Source: Cryptomeria japonica
Lineage: Eukaryota > Streptophyta > Pinopsida > Cupressales > Cupressaceae
DNA length: 64,000 nucleotides
NCBI RefSeq assembly: GCF_030272615.1
Contig: NC_081407.1
Span: 97,385,897 to 97,449,896 of the forward strand
Reading direction: 5' to 3'
The notes under the pieces are model-generated. The model searched no databases. It was given only the letters and a program-made list of their open reading frames with translations, and was not told the DNA's origin. Of the stretch, positions 1 through 11,329 are shown in pieces. Made by a program: the position numbers and the translations under genes. Positions within the stretch are counted from its first letter, which is position 1, and the number at the start of each line of letters is the position of its first letter.

Positions 1-345
1 TGATCAACATGAATGGTGCATATCTTTTAGTAAGTCCGCCCTATGAAGAGGGTATGAAATGCTCATGTTCCATCAAGTACGCCTATGTATGAAGTGCATA
101 AGTTTGGTAAACCCCGCCCAAGATAGATGGTGCATAACATCAACCAAGTCTGCCTAGAACTAGTCAACACAACAAGGGCCAACTGCACAAGGTGAATAAA
201 GTCCGCCCAACATCATATTAGATGGTGCCTAACTTCAACATAGTCCACCTAGGCTGCAAGAGAATGAGTTCGATCAAGTCCGCTTCCTTGAGGAACTTGT
301 TGAATTTGGAACAAAGGAATATTCCCACATGATGCTAGAAAAGAT
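1..345 (+). repeat. Degenerate short repeat array (GGTGCATAAC / AAGTCCGCC motifs)
   Basis: About six to seven degenerate copies of a unit combining GGTGCATAAC with TCAACCAAGTCCGCC occur, for example near 11-40, 88-119, 126-154, 189-208, 222-250 and 272-285. No coding frame is convincing. The segment is the left flank of the chromovirus inserted at 346 and continues into 7677 onward. It probably belongs to the interior of the giant LTR that ends at 21944, but its start is outside the window, so that assignment is inference. Confidence 0.45.
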
Positions 346-350
346 GTTGA

Positions 351-1598
351 TGTAAGAACCCTTACTAACTTTGCCCTTAAATCATTGATTTCTACCCTTG
401 AGAATTTTGTCAAACACTTGTCTTGCAAAGTCTGTACTTGCTGTTATGAGTTTTCTGTTTGTATTGTTTGGGTCTTGTACACTACAATTAATGTTTTGAA
501 TGCCTCTAACCATGAAAGATTGACTAACAATGTCATAGAAATGATATGCCAATTGATTTTGATGCATATAAGTAACTAAAAATAACAACTACAGCTGCTT
601 GACAAATCATCAAACACTTGGCATGCAAACTAGAAATTATGTGGCAGCAGCATAATGAAGTTTTTATTAGTTATTCTCACACCAAAAAGTTAAAAAGGTA
701 TAACATGTAATTTCCAAAACTTATGACAGCAAAATTAGAGAACCTGATATGTAAAATGCTTGCTGCAAATGATGGTCTCCACTCTTCAATGGACTGCCAA
801 TTAAACACGTTCCTGCTGTAGCTACGAATAATTTGCCAATTAAATGCCTGATTTCTTAGTACTGTAGCACGTCACTATTCACGCCACTGTAGCGTTTCAC
901 TATTCACGGATTACTGTAGCATCTACTGTAGCGCAGGTACTGTAGCAGCAATTGTATCTTGAAATGATTGCTTCAATTCTGATTTTTAATGGCTGCCAAA
1001 TGAAACTGTAGGACTGCAATTGATATATATTCGAAAATCTGCATACCCTAGATGTCTTCCCTTCTTTTTAAAGCCCAAATAGAACTCCAGAATGAAGCTC
1101 TCCTGAAATGCCAAATTCAGTGGATATTTCACCACCTCAAATGGTTGCAACACTGAAGAATTGTCGCTCTCCAATGGCTGACTGAATCAAAAACCCTTGG
1201 CTTCTTCTCCCAAGTTCATAACAAACAAATATCAATTCTCTGGATGGATCATATAAAATGAGCTCTTAAGTCCCTTTTTATTCTTTCTTATGAGAGCTCG
1301 AACACTTTCTTGGCCAATGTGGGATTAAAGACATATTCACACATTATAATATTAAAGTGACTTTATTATTATAAAGTTACTTTATAACTTTATAATAACA
1401 TTAAAATATTTAAATAAATCACTTAAGTCACTTTTAATTAAATTAATTAAATATAAAGTCACCTTTTTTTATTTTATTTTATTTAATGACTTAATAAGAA
1501 ATTAATTTAATCAATTTCTCTTTATTTCTCCACTTAGCCTTCGGAGAATGTAAAGGCTAAAAACTCCACTGAGATGCTAAAAAGGTGGGGACATTACA
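351..1598 (-). repeat. 3' LTR of the chromovirus
   Basis: Read on the minus strand it starts TGTAATGTCCCC at 1598 and ends in CTTACA at 351. It matches 6412-7671 along its whole length, with few substitutions and a small length difference in the ACTGTAGC array. Five ACTGTAGC octamers lie between 861 and 946. The pol frame runs 22 bases into this LTR. Confidence 0.95.
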
Positions 1599-4500
1599 GT
1601 CCGCCCTTCTTGAAATTGCTTGTCCTCAAGCAACTTCAACTCCGGATGCTGCAAAATCTCCTCATTCTCCCAAGTAGCATCCTCTACTGGCAAATCCTTC
1701 CACTTCACCAAATATTCCCGAATGGTACGTCTCCTCAAGTTCCTTTCTCTGAAATCAATGATAGCCTCTGGTATCAAAACAAGTTTTCCCTCATCATCCA
1801 GGGGTGGTAGTACTGTAGAAGGCACAATATGATGTCCTAGCGCCTTCTTGAGGCGTGACACATGAAAAACGTTGTGTACCTTGCTCTCTGCAGGTAAATC
1901 TAACTCATAAGCCACCTCTCCCACTTTCCTGATAATCCTAAATGGACCATAGTATCGTGGCTTAAGTTTCTCGGCACCACTCTTCTTGAGAGTGGATTGA
2001 CGGTAAGGCTGCAACATAAGATACACCATATCTCCAACCTCAAAAGTCCGCTCAGTCCTCTTTTGATCTGCATACTGCTTCTGCTGATTCTGTGCCTTAG
2101 TTATATTATCCTTGAGAGTCTTAACAATGTCTTGACTCTCCTGTAACAAATCACCTGCACTGGGCACTCTACTGTCACTCAAAAGCAGATCCATAAAATT
2201 GGGTGCCTCATACCCATACAGGGCCATAAAGGGTGACATCTGAATAGACATGTGATAAGTGGTATTGTAGCAATACTCACAGAGATAAATCCACTTTACC
2301 CATGCCTTTTGTTGCCCTGCTATATAATTTCTGAGATATCCCTCCACCCATTTGTTCACTATCTCCGTCTGACCATCTGTCTGAGGGTGGTAGCTAGTAC
2401 TCGGAGTGAGCTCTGTCGCACACAACCTGAATAGCTCCTGCCAAAAGTGACTCATAAACCTGCTGTCCCTGTCACTCACAATGCTCCGAGGTAAGCCATG
2501 TAATCTGAATATCTCCTTGAAGAACAACTCTACCACCTGCGTAGCACTGTATGTGGCAGTGATTGGAAAAAAGTGTGCAAACTTCGTAAGACGATCCACA
2601 ACCACATATATGCAGTCCCTGCCTTGGGCTCTAGGCAGTCCTGTGATGAAGTCCATAGACAAACACTCCCACTTCCTATCAGGAATCGGAAGTGGCTGAA
2701 GTAAACCGGCTGGATAGGAGTGTTCTTGCTTATTCTGTTGGCAGGTGGGACACTCCCTAACATACTGAAGTACCTCTGCTTTGATCCCTTTCCATGTGAA
2801 GCGCTCTCTAATCTGCCGGTATGTCTTGTAGAAACCAAGATGTCCTGCCATAGGTGAATCATGAAAAGATTTCAGAACCATCCTCCTCACTGCTGATCCT
2901 GGAACCAAAAATATTCGCCCTTTGTAAATGATGAGCTCATTCACAAGGGTGTATCTGCTGTCCTGAATAGTCCCATCTATGAATCCAGCTGCCCAAGTAT
3001 CCTTTGCATACTCTGCAAGGATCAAGTGTCTCCAATCCTCCAATATGTCTGTCAATAAGCTCAAATGGGGCCGATGTGATAAGGCATCAGCAACTACATT
3101 CTGTGTCCCCTTAAAATATGTAATGTCAAAGTCATAGGACTGTAACTTGCTCACCCACTTCTGCTGCCTATCATTGAGATCTCGCTGCCCCAAAAAGTAT
3201 TTTAGGCTATTATGGTCGGTTTTGATAGAAAATTTGCTACCTACCAAATATTGCCTGAATTTAGCCAAAGCATGCATAATAGCTAACATCTCCTTATCAT
3301 AAATGCTGAAGCTCCGCTCTGGCCCTCTCAATTTCCTGCTCTCATAAGCAATAGGGTGCTTCTCCTGCATAAGCACCGCTCCAATGCCCTTCCCGGAAGC
3401 ATCACAGTGTAGCTCAAAAGGTTTGCTGAAATCTGGTAATGCTAACACTGGACAAGAAGTCATCAACTCCTTAAATTTCTCAAAACACTCCTGTGCCTCA
3501 GGAGTCCACAAGAAAGCTCCCTTTCTCATGAAATCTGTCAAGGGTGCTGCATGCCTAGAATATCCATCCACAAACCTCCTGTAGAAACCACATAATCCCA
3601 GAAAGCCCCTCAACTGTGTAAGGTTCACCGGTGAAGGCCACTCCACAATGGCATGAATCTTTTCAGGATCCATGCGTACGCCCTCTGCACTAATGATGTG
3701 ACCCAAGTACAACAACTCTGTCATGCCCAAATCACACTTCGACTCCTTTGCATACAAGGACTCTCTGCCCAATATATCCAACATCGTGTCAAGGTGAACC
3801 AAGTGCTCCTCCCAAGATCTACTGTACACCAAGATATCATCAAAGAAGACAAGAACAAATTTCCTCAACTGAGGATGGAAAACCCGATTCATTGTTGCCT
3901 GAAAAGTAGCAGGTGCATTAGTTAGCCCAAATGGCATAACTGCAAACTCAAAATGGCCACAATGACATCTAAAGGCTGTCTTCTCAATGTCCTGCTCTCT
4001 AACTCTAATCTGGTGATAACCTGATCTCAAATCTATCTTCGAGAAGAAGCAAGCTCCATGAAGCTCATCTATCAACTCATCGATCCTAGGAATGGGGTAC
4101 CTGTTTTTACTTGTCTTCCTATTAAGCACCCTGTAATCAATGCACATCCTCAATGTCCCATCCTTCTTCTTCACTAAGACCACTGAAGAAGCGAAAGGAG
4201 ACTTACTTGGTCTAATGTGGCCCATAGCAAGTAACTCCTTTACGGTTTTCTCAATTTCATCCTTCAACCTCTTCGGATGCCTGTAAGGTGTAATCATGAT
4301 GGGTTTAGTCCCCTCCTCTAACTCAATGATGTGCTCAATACCCCTGTCTGGTGGTCTACCTGGTGGAATGTCACTGAACACCTTAGAGTGTTTAACTCTA
4401 AGCTCCTGAATATCAGGAGGATATTCAATCTTCTGCTGTCCCTCCTGTGATGGCATCAACATGCACTCTGCTGCCCACTCTACCTGATCATGTCGAATCA

Positions 4501-5359
4501 ATCTAGCCATCCTCCGGAAAGAAACCATCCTGAGATCACTGTCCCTGATTGCCTTAAGAATATGTGTCTTCCCATTCACTTTAAACCTCATCTCCATCTC
4601 CTTGAGGTTAAGAGTGAACTCCCCAATATCATGCAACCAACTCATCCCAAGGACTATATCTGTATCTCCCATAGGCACAACATAGAAATCTGCCTTAAAG
4701 TCATAATTATTAACTTTCAATGGGAGTCCAGTGATCTTACGATCACATTTGAGGACATAGCCATCAGCTACCCTCACTCTAATTCCCCCAAACTCCTCTG
4801 TTTGTATGCCACGCTTCTCCACCATCCTAGCATCAATGAAATTATGAGTGGCACTTGTATCAACCAAAGTTATGACTCGTTGTCCAGCAAGCACTCCTCT
4901 CATCCGGAATGACCCTTCCTGCCTAATACTTGTGAGACGAGCTTCCCTAAGTTGCACATCTCCTTCCCCATCCTTGGACTCCATTTTAGACAAGTTTTCA
5001 GCCTTGTCTTCCTCTTTTTCACCATCTATTTCCTCTATATCAGACTGCTGGTCTGAATTATCTGATTCTGATTCCTCATAGTATGCCCACATAACTCTGT
5101 TAGCTTTGCCCTTTGGTCTAAGAGGACAATCATGGTTTGCATCATAGGGTCCTTTACAGTAGAAACATAATTTTTTCTTCCTCAAATCATTTAATGTTTC
5201 CCTGTCAAAAGGTGCTGGAGTTTTATCTTTAGAATCATTTTTAAAATCAGTCCTCTCTAGTTTTTTATAAAATGGTTTGTTATCCTTACTAGAAGATGCT
5301 CCTTTGGACTGAAATTTGTTTGTTGGGACTGCATGTTCCATACTTCTTGCCTTTTTCAT
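1577..5359 (-). pseudogene. pol: Chromovirus pol polyprotein (zinc knuckle, PR, RT, RNase H, IN, chromodomain)
   Basis: This 1260-codon frame follows an in-frame TAG at 5363-5365 and is the continuation of gag. In order it shows: a CX2CX7HXC zinc finger near residues 64-77 ([14 protein letters not shown]); an aspartic protease with DTSATHNF near 166, where the usual G after DT is S; a reverse transcriptase from about 350 with FFDD as the catalytic box and [13 protein letters not shown] before it; RNase H with [15 protein letters not shown]; an integrase with an HHCC finger (CPTCQQNK), a SDRDSRF box and HPQTDGQTE; and a C-terminal chromodomain around 1195-1238 containing YLVKWKDLP and ATWE. 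The proteins would assemble the particle, copy RNA and integrate DNA, with the chromodomain biasing target choice toward marked chromatin (known for chromoviruses). It is expressed as one fusion with gag in this family. The upstream stop is probably a CAG-to-TAG change, because the related gag fragment at 25491-26048 has Q at this position. Confidence 0.95.
1599..1611 (-). other. Polypurine tract of the chromovirus
   Basis: On the minus strand the sequence AAGAAGGGCGGAC directly precedes the 3' LTR start TGTAATG. Position and purine content fit the plus-strand priming site of LTR retrotransposons. Confidence 0.8.
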
Positions 5360-5365
5360 AGCTTC

Positions 5366-6365
5366 CTATAAAGAAATAGGATCAAATGCCTTTATCCAAC
5401 CTCTCAGTGGTTCGGATAGGCCCTCAATGAAAAGAACTATCAATCTACGCTCTGAAATGTTTGGCACCATGACTGCCAACCGCTGAAATTCACCAATGAA
5501 ATACTCCAAGTTGCCTGTTTGTTTCAGTTGTGCTAAGTCCCGGAAGTAAACCTCTGGATCTTTCTTGTCAAATCTTTCAACCAACCTTTCCACGAAGTCC
5601 TGGAACTCTGTCTGATTATGCTGAAGTGTTACCATACCATGGTACCACCAATCATGTGCTACTCCCTCCAAATGCAAAGTGGCGTATTTGATAGCTTCAA
5701 TCTCTGTCATTGGCCTCAGTGCCAAAAATGTGTCAAGCTTATGCTTGAGCTGTCATCTTACCACTCCCATCAAATGTAGGCATAGTAAGCTTGCCTGTAA
5801 CTCTATTTAGCTCACTATTTTGACCTCTAGGCCTCCTATCCTGTCTGAGTGACCTGTAATGCTCTCTCCTCTGATTAACAAATCTCTCGAATGTCATCCT
5901 CTCTCGCACCTGTGGAGTTAATAAATCTCATTCGTCATTCGCAGCCATGAGGATATCTGCGAACATCTCCTCTCCTGGTTCTCCTGTAGGTGCTACCTCA
6001 GGCTCATCTCTAATGAAGGTAGGACGTGCAGGTCTGTCTGCTGTCCTGGAATGAGTCCTACGAGCTCTAGGTGACCCCACTGCACTCCTGTTATCCCCTT
6101 GCTCCTGATTCTGTCTGTCTTGTGGGTTCATGCGCTCAATCATGGTGGTGAGTGCCTGCAAGGCCTGAGCCATCTGCTGCTGTCCTGTAGCCATTGCTCT
6201 GAAAAATTCCCTTGTTTCTTGCTCCTCATTCCTATCGCCTCTGGGTGGGCTACCCCCTTGCCTGTCACCCATTGTGCCCGGCTGCCTGTCAAATTCTTGT
6301 TCCCTGTCAAACAAAGCTCGCCTGCGAGTGTAATATCTGTGAGAGCCAACTTCAGGCGGCTGCAT
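5366..6365 (-). pseudogene. gag: Chromovirus gag, broken
   Basis: The frame starts at 6365 (MQPPEVGSHRYYTRRRALF) shortly after the PBS. Its N-terminal part is charged and Q-rich. It meets TGA at 5928-5930 after residues ANDE; the same frame continues sensibly (DLLTPQVRERMTFERFVNQ), so this looks like CGA-to-TGA. A frameshift or short deletion near 5740-5755 moves reading to the frame of 5725-5366. That part contains the retrotransposon gag core (HLEGVAHDWWYHG, then FRDLAQLKQTGNLEYFIGEF and EPLRGWIKAF). The frame ends with TAG at 5363-5365, directly in phase with pol. Gag forms the virus-like particle. The gag core is clearly homologous to the fragment at 25491-26357. Confidence 0.9.
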
Positions 6366-6398
6366 GTGATTGCTAAACCCTCAGGATGGCAGGATTTA

Positions 6399-6410
6399 GC
6401 TCTGATACCA
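6399..6410 (-). other. Primer binding site, tRNA-iMet type (chromovirus)
   Basis: On the minus strand TGGTATCAGAGC follows the 5' LTR end by one base. It is the standard complement to the 3' end of plant initiator methionine tRNA. Confidence 0.9.
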
Positions 6411-6411
6411 A

Positions 6412-7671
6412 TCTAAGAACCCTTACTAACTTTGCCCTTAAATCATTGATTTCTACCCTTGGGAATTTTGTCAAACACTTGTCTTGCAAAGTCTGTACTT
6501 GCTGTTATGAGTTTTCTGTTTGTATTGTTTGGGTCTTGTACACTGCAATTAATGTTTTGAATGCCTCTAACCATGAACGATTGACTAACAATGTCATAGA
6601 AATGATATGCCAATTGATTTTGAAGCATATAAGTAACTAAATAACAACTACAGCTGCTTGACAAATCATCAAACACTTGGCATGCAAACTAGAAATTATG
6701 TGGCAGCAGCATAATGAAGGTTTTATTAGTTATTCTCACACCAAATAGTTACTAAGGTATAACATGTAATTTCCAAAACTTATGACAGCAAAATTAGAGA
6801 AGCTGATATGTAAAATGCTTGCTGCAAATGATGGTTTCCACTCTTCAATGGACTGCCAATTAAACACGTTCCTGCTGTAGCTACGAATAATTTGCCAATT
6901 AAATGCCTGATTTCTTAGTACTGTAGCACGTCACTATTCATGCCACTGTAGGGTTTCACTATTCACGGATTACTATAGCGCAGTTACTGTAGCGTCTACT
7001 GTAGCGCGGGTACTGTAGCAGCAATTGTATCTTGAAATGATTGCTTCAATTCTGATTTTTAATGGCTGCCAAATGAAACTGTAGATCTGCAATTGATATA
7101 TATTCGAAAATCTACATACCCTAGATGTCTTCCCTTCTTTTTAAAGCCCAAATAGAACTCCAGAATGAAGCTCTCCTGAAATGCCAAATTCAGTGGATAT
7201 TTCACCACCTCAAATGGTTGCAACACTGAAGAATTGTCGCTCTCCAATGGCTTACTGAATCAGAAACCCTTGGCTTCTTCTTCCAAGTTCATAACAAACA
7301 AATATCAATTCTCTGGATGGATCATATAAAATGAGCTCTTAAGTCCCTTTTTATTCTTTCTTATGAGAGCTCGAACACTTTCTTGGCCAATGTGGGATTA
7401 AAGACATATTCACACATTATAATATTAAAGTGACTTTATTATTATAAAGTTACTTTATAACTTTATAATAACATTAAAATAATTAAATAAATCACTTAAG
7501 TCACTTTTAATTAAATTAATTAAATATAAAGTCACATTTTTTTATTTTATTTTATTTAATGACTTAATAAGAAATTAATTTAATCAATTTCTCCTTATTT
7601 CTCCACTTAGCCTTCGGAGAATGTAAAGGCTAAGAACTCCACTGAGATGCTAAAAAGGTGGGGACATTACA
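6412..7671 (-). repeat. 5' LTR of the chromovirus
   Basis: 1260 bp, starting TGTAATGTCCCC at 7671 on the minus strand. The terminal CA at 6412 has become GA (left LTR TGTAAG, here TCTAAG). It carries one more octamer-sized block in the ACTGTAGC array (about 6920-7020) than the 3' LTR. Confidence 0.95.
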
Positions 7672-7676
7672 GTTGA

Positions 7677-8737
7677 TCAAGTTTGAACTAAGGCAAATTT
7701 AGAAAGTTTTTAAAATGGGAAAATCGAAGATTTAAGTTCAAATCATGGACTGAAATTCAAAATAGAAACTTTCATTTTAGAAATCAGAACTTTCTTAAGT
7801 GATTCAACTCAACTCAAAATTCAAAATAGATAGTTTCTTAAGGTTCAAATCAGACTCAAAATGAAGATAAAAGTTGCCTTTAAAGGACTGAGTTCGACTG
7901 AGCATCGGAATTGGAAACTTTCTAAGAGATTCAAATCGAGCTCATTAACTGAATGTCCAGGTTCGATGTATGAAGGTCAAATTAGAAACAAATTTTAAGA
8001 TTTCTGTGTTTCTAATTAAGAAGTTCAAACTTCATACAAATACCTTCTTCATTCTTTCATTTCTCCATTTGAAATTCGAACTTTCAACAGCAAGTTGAGA
8101 GTGTTTAAGAAAGATTTTGTGCAGGTGAAAGACATTTTGAAGAGTTTTTGCAGGTTGGTAGTGATTTCAAAGGATATTTCAAATTTAAGTCTGAGATTTT
8201 CAACAATTTTTCACAAGTTTGTACACAGATTGTGGAAGAACCTTGACTGTTTGAATGACAGATTCTCTGATTTTCTGAGATAGACCTCTGAGTTTTACCT
8301 TCAAGCAGCTTCTTTTCCCTTCTTTCTCATTCTTCCGACGGTGAAAATGAATCTTATGGGCAGATTATTGGGTTTCTTACCTGATTCTTTTTAAAGTTTT
8401 AAAAGAGAAAGAACAAATTCAACTAATTCCCCTTCTTTTCTTTCCCATTTTCTGCCCTATAAGCGAGTTAGAATGAATTTAATTGAAATTTCTTGGACAT
8501 AGTTTGCTCTCAGGTTCTGATTTTTTATTGGAATCAGTCTTTGAACTTCTTAGGTTTGGATATTTTCAAGGGTTTTCTTAAGATTTTCAGAGTATTAGAA
8601 TGTTGGGAACCTCAATTTTAAGGCTAAGTGTTGGAAAGAAAGAGTGAAAATCATAATATACTTAGCTACCAAATTCCAAAATCATACCTAAAATGCAGAT
8701 CCTAACTTAAATTCGTTTATTCTTTTTGCAGATTTGA
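7677..8737 (+). other. AT-rich leader upstream of the LTR-borne reading frame; no gene
   Basis: I see no coding frame with homology here. It is A/T-rich and repetitive in wording (AAGTTCAAAT-like phrases). It ends with TTCTTTTTGCAG immediately before the ATG at 8738, which resembles a plant intron acceptor. AGATCCTAACTT near 8698 is also found upstream of the related frame at 24646, so the leader is shared by both copies. Confidence 0.5.
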
Positions 8738-8883
8738 ATGACCTCCGAGGTTGGAACATCGCGCAAGGTCAGGATGAAGTTCCAAGTTGACAAAGATTCC
8801 CCTCCAGAATCAAAAATGAATTCCAAGTGGAAACAAGTGGGAGATACAAACCTAGGACACATAAACCTTAGGGAGTTCAAGAA
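8738..8883 (+). pseudogene. LTR-borne reading frame copy O1, first segment
   Basis: The ATG at 8738 opens MTSEVGTSRKVRMKFQVDKD and runs to AAGAA at 8879-8883, where a solo LTR is inserted. The segment ESKMNSKWKQVGDTNLGHIN aligns with ESKITSLWANVGDTSLGKID of the minus-strand copy at 24646, which fixes the start and the identity. Reading resumes at 17411 after the inserted DNA. I do not recognise a characterised protein family. The function is unknown; see the second segment for the domain description. Confidence 0.8.
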
Positions 8884-9618
8884 TGTAATGTCCCCATTTG
8901 GGATTCCAATTAATTTAATCCCGAGACAACCATTCAAACTTAAAGTGAGAATTGGAATATAAAATTTACCCAAATCAAAGATATTTCATTATGATATTTA
9001 ATTTAAACTTTTAAGGATAATTCAAAAAAATAGACTTATCTTGATAGCTTTCACTGATTTGTATTGTTGAGATCTATGTCATAATGTTGTACATTGCTTG
9101 AAACTGCTATTGATCACTCCCTTCTAAAACTAAAATAATTCTCCTTTAAGGCTACCTTAAATTTGCCACAAATCAGACTACAATTTCCGCATAAGTCTAT
9201 CATAAACTCCTTCACTAATTCCTCTTTATAATTTGTCATTCATAAAGTTCTTTACTAAGTCTGCCATCTATCTTCCTATTAATGTTTCCTTGTACATATG
9301 TTTATATTCCTGAAACCACGCATCCTCTCCCCTAACTGTGATTAATATAATTAAGTGTATACCTCAATGAATTGAGGTATTTGTACTTAATGTAATGATC
9401 GGATACTAAATCAAGTATAGCAATGTAAATACGCATTGAGATATAATGCGATATTGCTTTAGCCATATGGACTGCAGTCTCAACTATGATCTCTTAACCC
9501 ATGCAATGTTGGATCTGTATTATTGTTTTAGCGATATAGTTGCCATTCAAATATGGATGTAGAACCTTGCAGCACTAATCTGATGTTATGTCTGATATAT
9601 CTAATGCTAATACGTTAC

Positions 9619-9945
9619 TATTAGAATATTTAATTATATTTTAGTCACCTATATTTAGTTCCTTGTTTAATGGTCATTTAGCTTTTTAGTTAATTAGCTT
9701 TTAAGCTTTATTTAGCATTTAGCATTTTCTTTTTAATTAATTAGCTTTTAAGCTTTACTTAGCATTTAGCTTTTTCTTTTTAGTTAATTAGCTTTTAAGC
9801 TTAATTTAGCTTTTAGCTCTTTAATCTTTTACTTTAACGTTATGTTCTAATTATAGAACATCGTCTTGTAACCTCTATATATACGTGTGTATATCGTTCA
9901 ATGTAATCATCCGATTATTGAATCATTCATTCAATTTATTTTTCA
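9619..9945 (+). repeat. 5' LTR of the copia element
   Basis: 327 bp. It contains about three tandem units of roughly 54 bp built on TTAATTAGCTTTTAAGCTT (9690-9815). The repeated-end sequence CTATATATACGTGTGT near 9880 is a plausible promoter region. It ends TTTTTCA just before the PBS. Confidence 0.9.
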
Positions 9946-9961
9946 TGGTATCAAAGCATGG
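9946..9961 (+). other. Primer binding site, tRNA-iMet type (copia)
   Basis: TGGTATCAAAGCATGG immediately follows the 5' LTR and matches the usual plant copia PBS apart from A for G in TCAGAGC. Confidence 0.88.
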
Positions 9962-10169
9962 AAATTAAAAATTTCGAAAATTTTTGTTATTAAAATTTTT
10001 CGAAGATTTTATTGAAGAGATTTTTTTTAAAACTATTTTTTTTTAAAAAAAACAGATTTTTTTTTCTCTTCCTGGGCAGTTTTTTTTTTTGCAGGTTGAA
10101 AATTTTCCTAGGGTTTCTGCAATTTTCGACTAGGGTTTTGACCCTTCTATTCAAGTCGAAATTTTATTT

Positions 10170-10380
10170 TGGTTGCAAATTCTTGGTGGGTTTTTCGAGA
10201 GCTCAACTGGGTCATCATCAGATTTTTTTGGGTGCATCGTTTTCTGTGCCTCGATTTTTGAGCCATCGGATCTGCATTTTGTTTTCAGATTCTTGGTGGG
10301 TTTTTTGAGAGCTTTTCTGGTTTTGTCTCAAATTTTTTTGGGTGCCTCGTTTTCCGTGCCTTGATTTTTGTGCCAACAAA
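10170..10380 (+). repeat. Direct repeat in the copia leader
   Basis: Two copies of a roughly 105-bp unit start near 10178 and 10285. Each contains ATTCTTGGTGGGTTTTT, then TTTTTTTGGGTGC and CGTTTTC(T/C)GTGCC. The surrounding leader (9962-10650) is T-rich and has no convincing coding frame. Confidence 0.7.
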
Positions 10381-10653
10381 TTTGTCTTAGAATTTAAAAA
10401 ACAGTTCACAATTTCTGCTATTTTTGTGGACGTTGGGATTTTGCTGTTTTTTTTTTGGCACCATTTATGCTGTTTTAAGTGTGCAGAAAATTTTAATTTT
10501 GGGGTTTCTTCCAAACCTCGAAATTCGTGCCAGAATTCTCCTATAGGGTTTCAGTTTTTTCAGCAGTTGTTTCTATTCTAATTTTTTTTTTAAATCAGAT
10601 TCTTTTGTCTCTTGCTTTCACTTTGTTGACCTCGATCAACCTCGATTTCCGTG

Positions 10654-11329
10654 ATGGCATCATTAACCAACATCATGTTGGAACACAGTCAGAAGTTCAA
10701 CAGCCGCAATTACAACACCTGGAAACAGCGTATGCTTACCATCTTTGAGTATCGTTGCCTTGATCAGCTTGTTTTGGGCAAGGAATCTCGTCCTACAACA
10801 GCAAGTGATGATCAAGACAAACATGATGTGAAGAATCGAGAGGCTGCCATGCTTATCAAACTCTCCGTCACAGATGATCAACTCCCACAGGTGACTTCAG
10901 GTAAAACAACAAAAGAGACTTGGGATCTTTTGAAGGATCTTCATGAAACGTCCGACAAGAGCCGAGCCATGGTGGAAGAGGATATGGTAGTGATCACGCT
11001 GAAAAGCCTTCCCAGATCCTACGAGCATTTCATTGATACGCTCAACATCACCTCTACTAGTGTTGATTTGAAGTTTCCTGATCTTTGCAACAAGCTGCTC
11101 CAACAGGATCGATGGAAGTAGTAGTTTGGAAGCAGCGCTAGTTCATCCACTGAACAGGCTTTCACAGCCTCAGCTTCACATAAGTACAAGGGTAAAGCTC
11201 CGTCCTTCCAGTAGAAAGGACAAGGTCAAGGTCAACCTCAGCAGTCTTCCAAAAAGAAGAGCTTACAGTGTTCCTATTGTCATATATATGGCCATTTGGT
11301 GAAAGATTGCCGGAAATTGATAGCATCCC
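10654..11329 (+). pseudogene. gag: Copia gag, broken
   Basis: The ATG at 10654 opens MASLTNIMLEHSQKFNSRNY, with the copia-type gag motif NYNTWKQRM and ETWDLLKDLHETSDKSRA. The frame then passes directly into MVEEDMVVITLKSLP, skipping a stretch usually present in this family, so an in-frame internal deletion is likely. A pair of TAG codons at 11119-11124 and another at 11212-11214 interrupt it. A CX2CX4HX4C zinc knuckle (CSYCHIYGHLVKDC) begins near 11271 and remains in the same frame. Gag would package the RNA in a cytoplasmic particle. Plants of this family make gag-pol as one polyprotein, which fits the continuous frame. Confidence 0.88.

Larger units (their letters stand above)
351..7671 (-). 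mobile_element. Ty3/gypsy chromovirus, near complete, minus strand
   Basis: The element is 7321 bp with two closely similar LTRs (351-1598 and 6412-7671), a tRNA-iMet-type PBS and a PPT. A 5-bp target duplication GTTGA flanks it exactly (346-350 and 7672-7676). Gag and pol read on the minus strand in the order gag, protease, RT, RNase H, integrase, chromodomain. The chromodomain places it among plant chromoviruses; long LTRs would suit the Tekay/Del-like branch, but that clade call is a guess without a tree. It is inactive as written: two nonsense codons and one frameshift break gag-pol. Confidence 0.95.

Noticed and set aside
10012-10581. F/L-rich plus-strand frames in the copia leader
   Set aside because: T-runs in an untranslated leader give phenylalanine-rich artefacts. 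The gag start at 10654 is clear.
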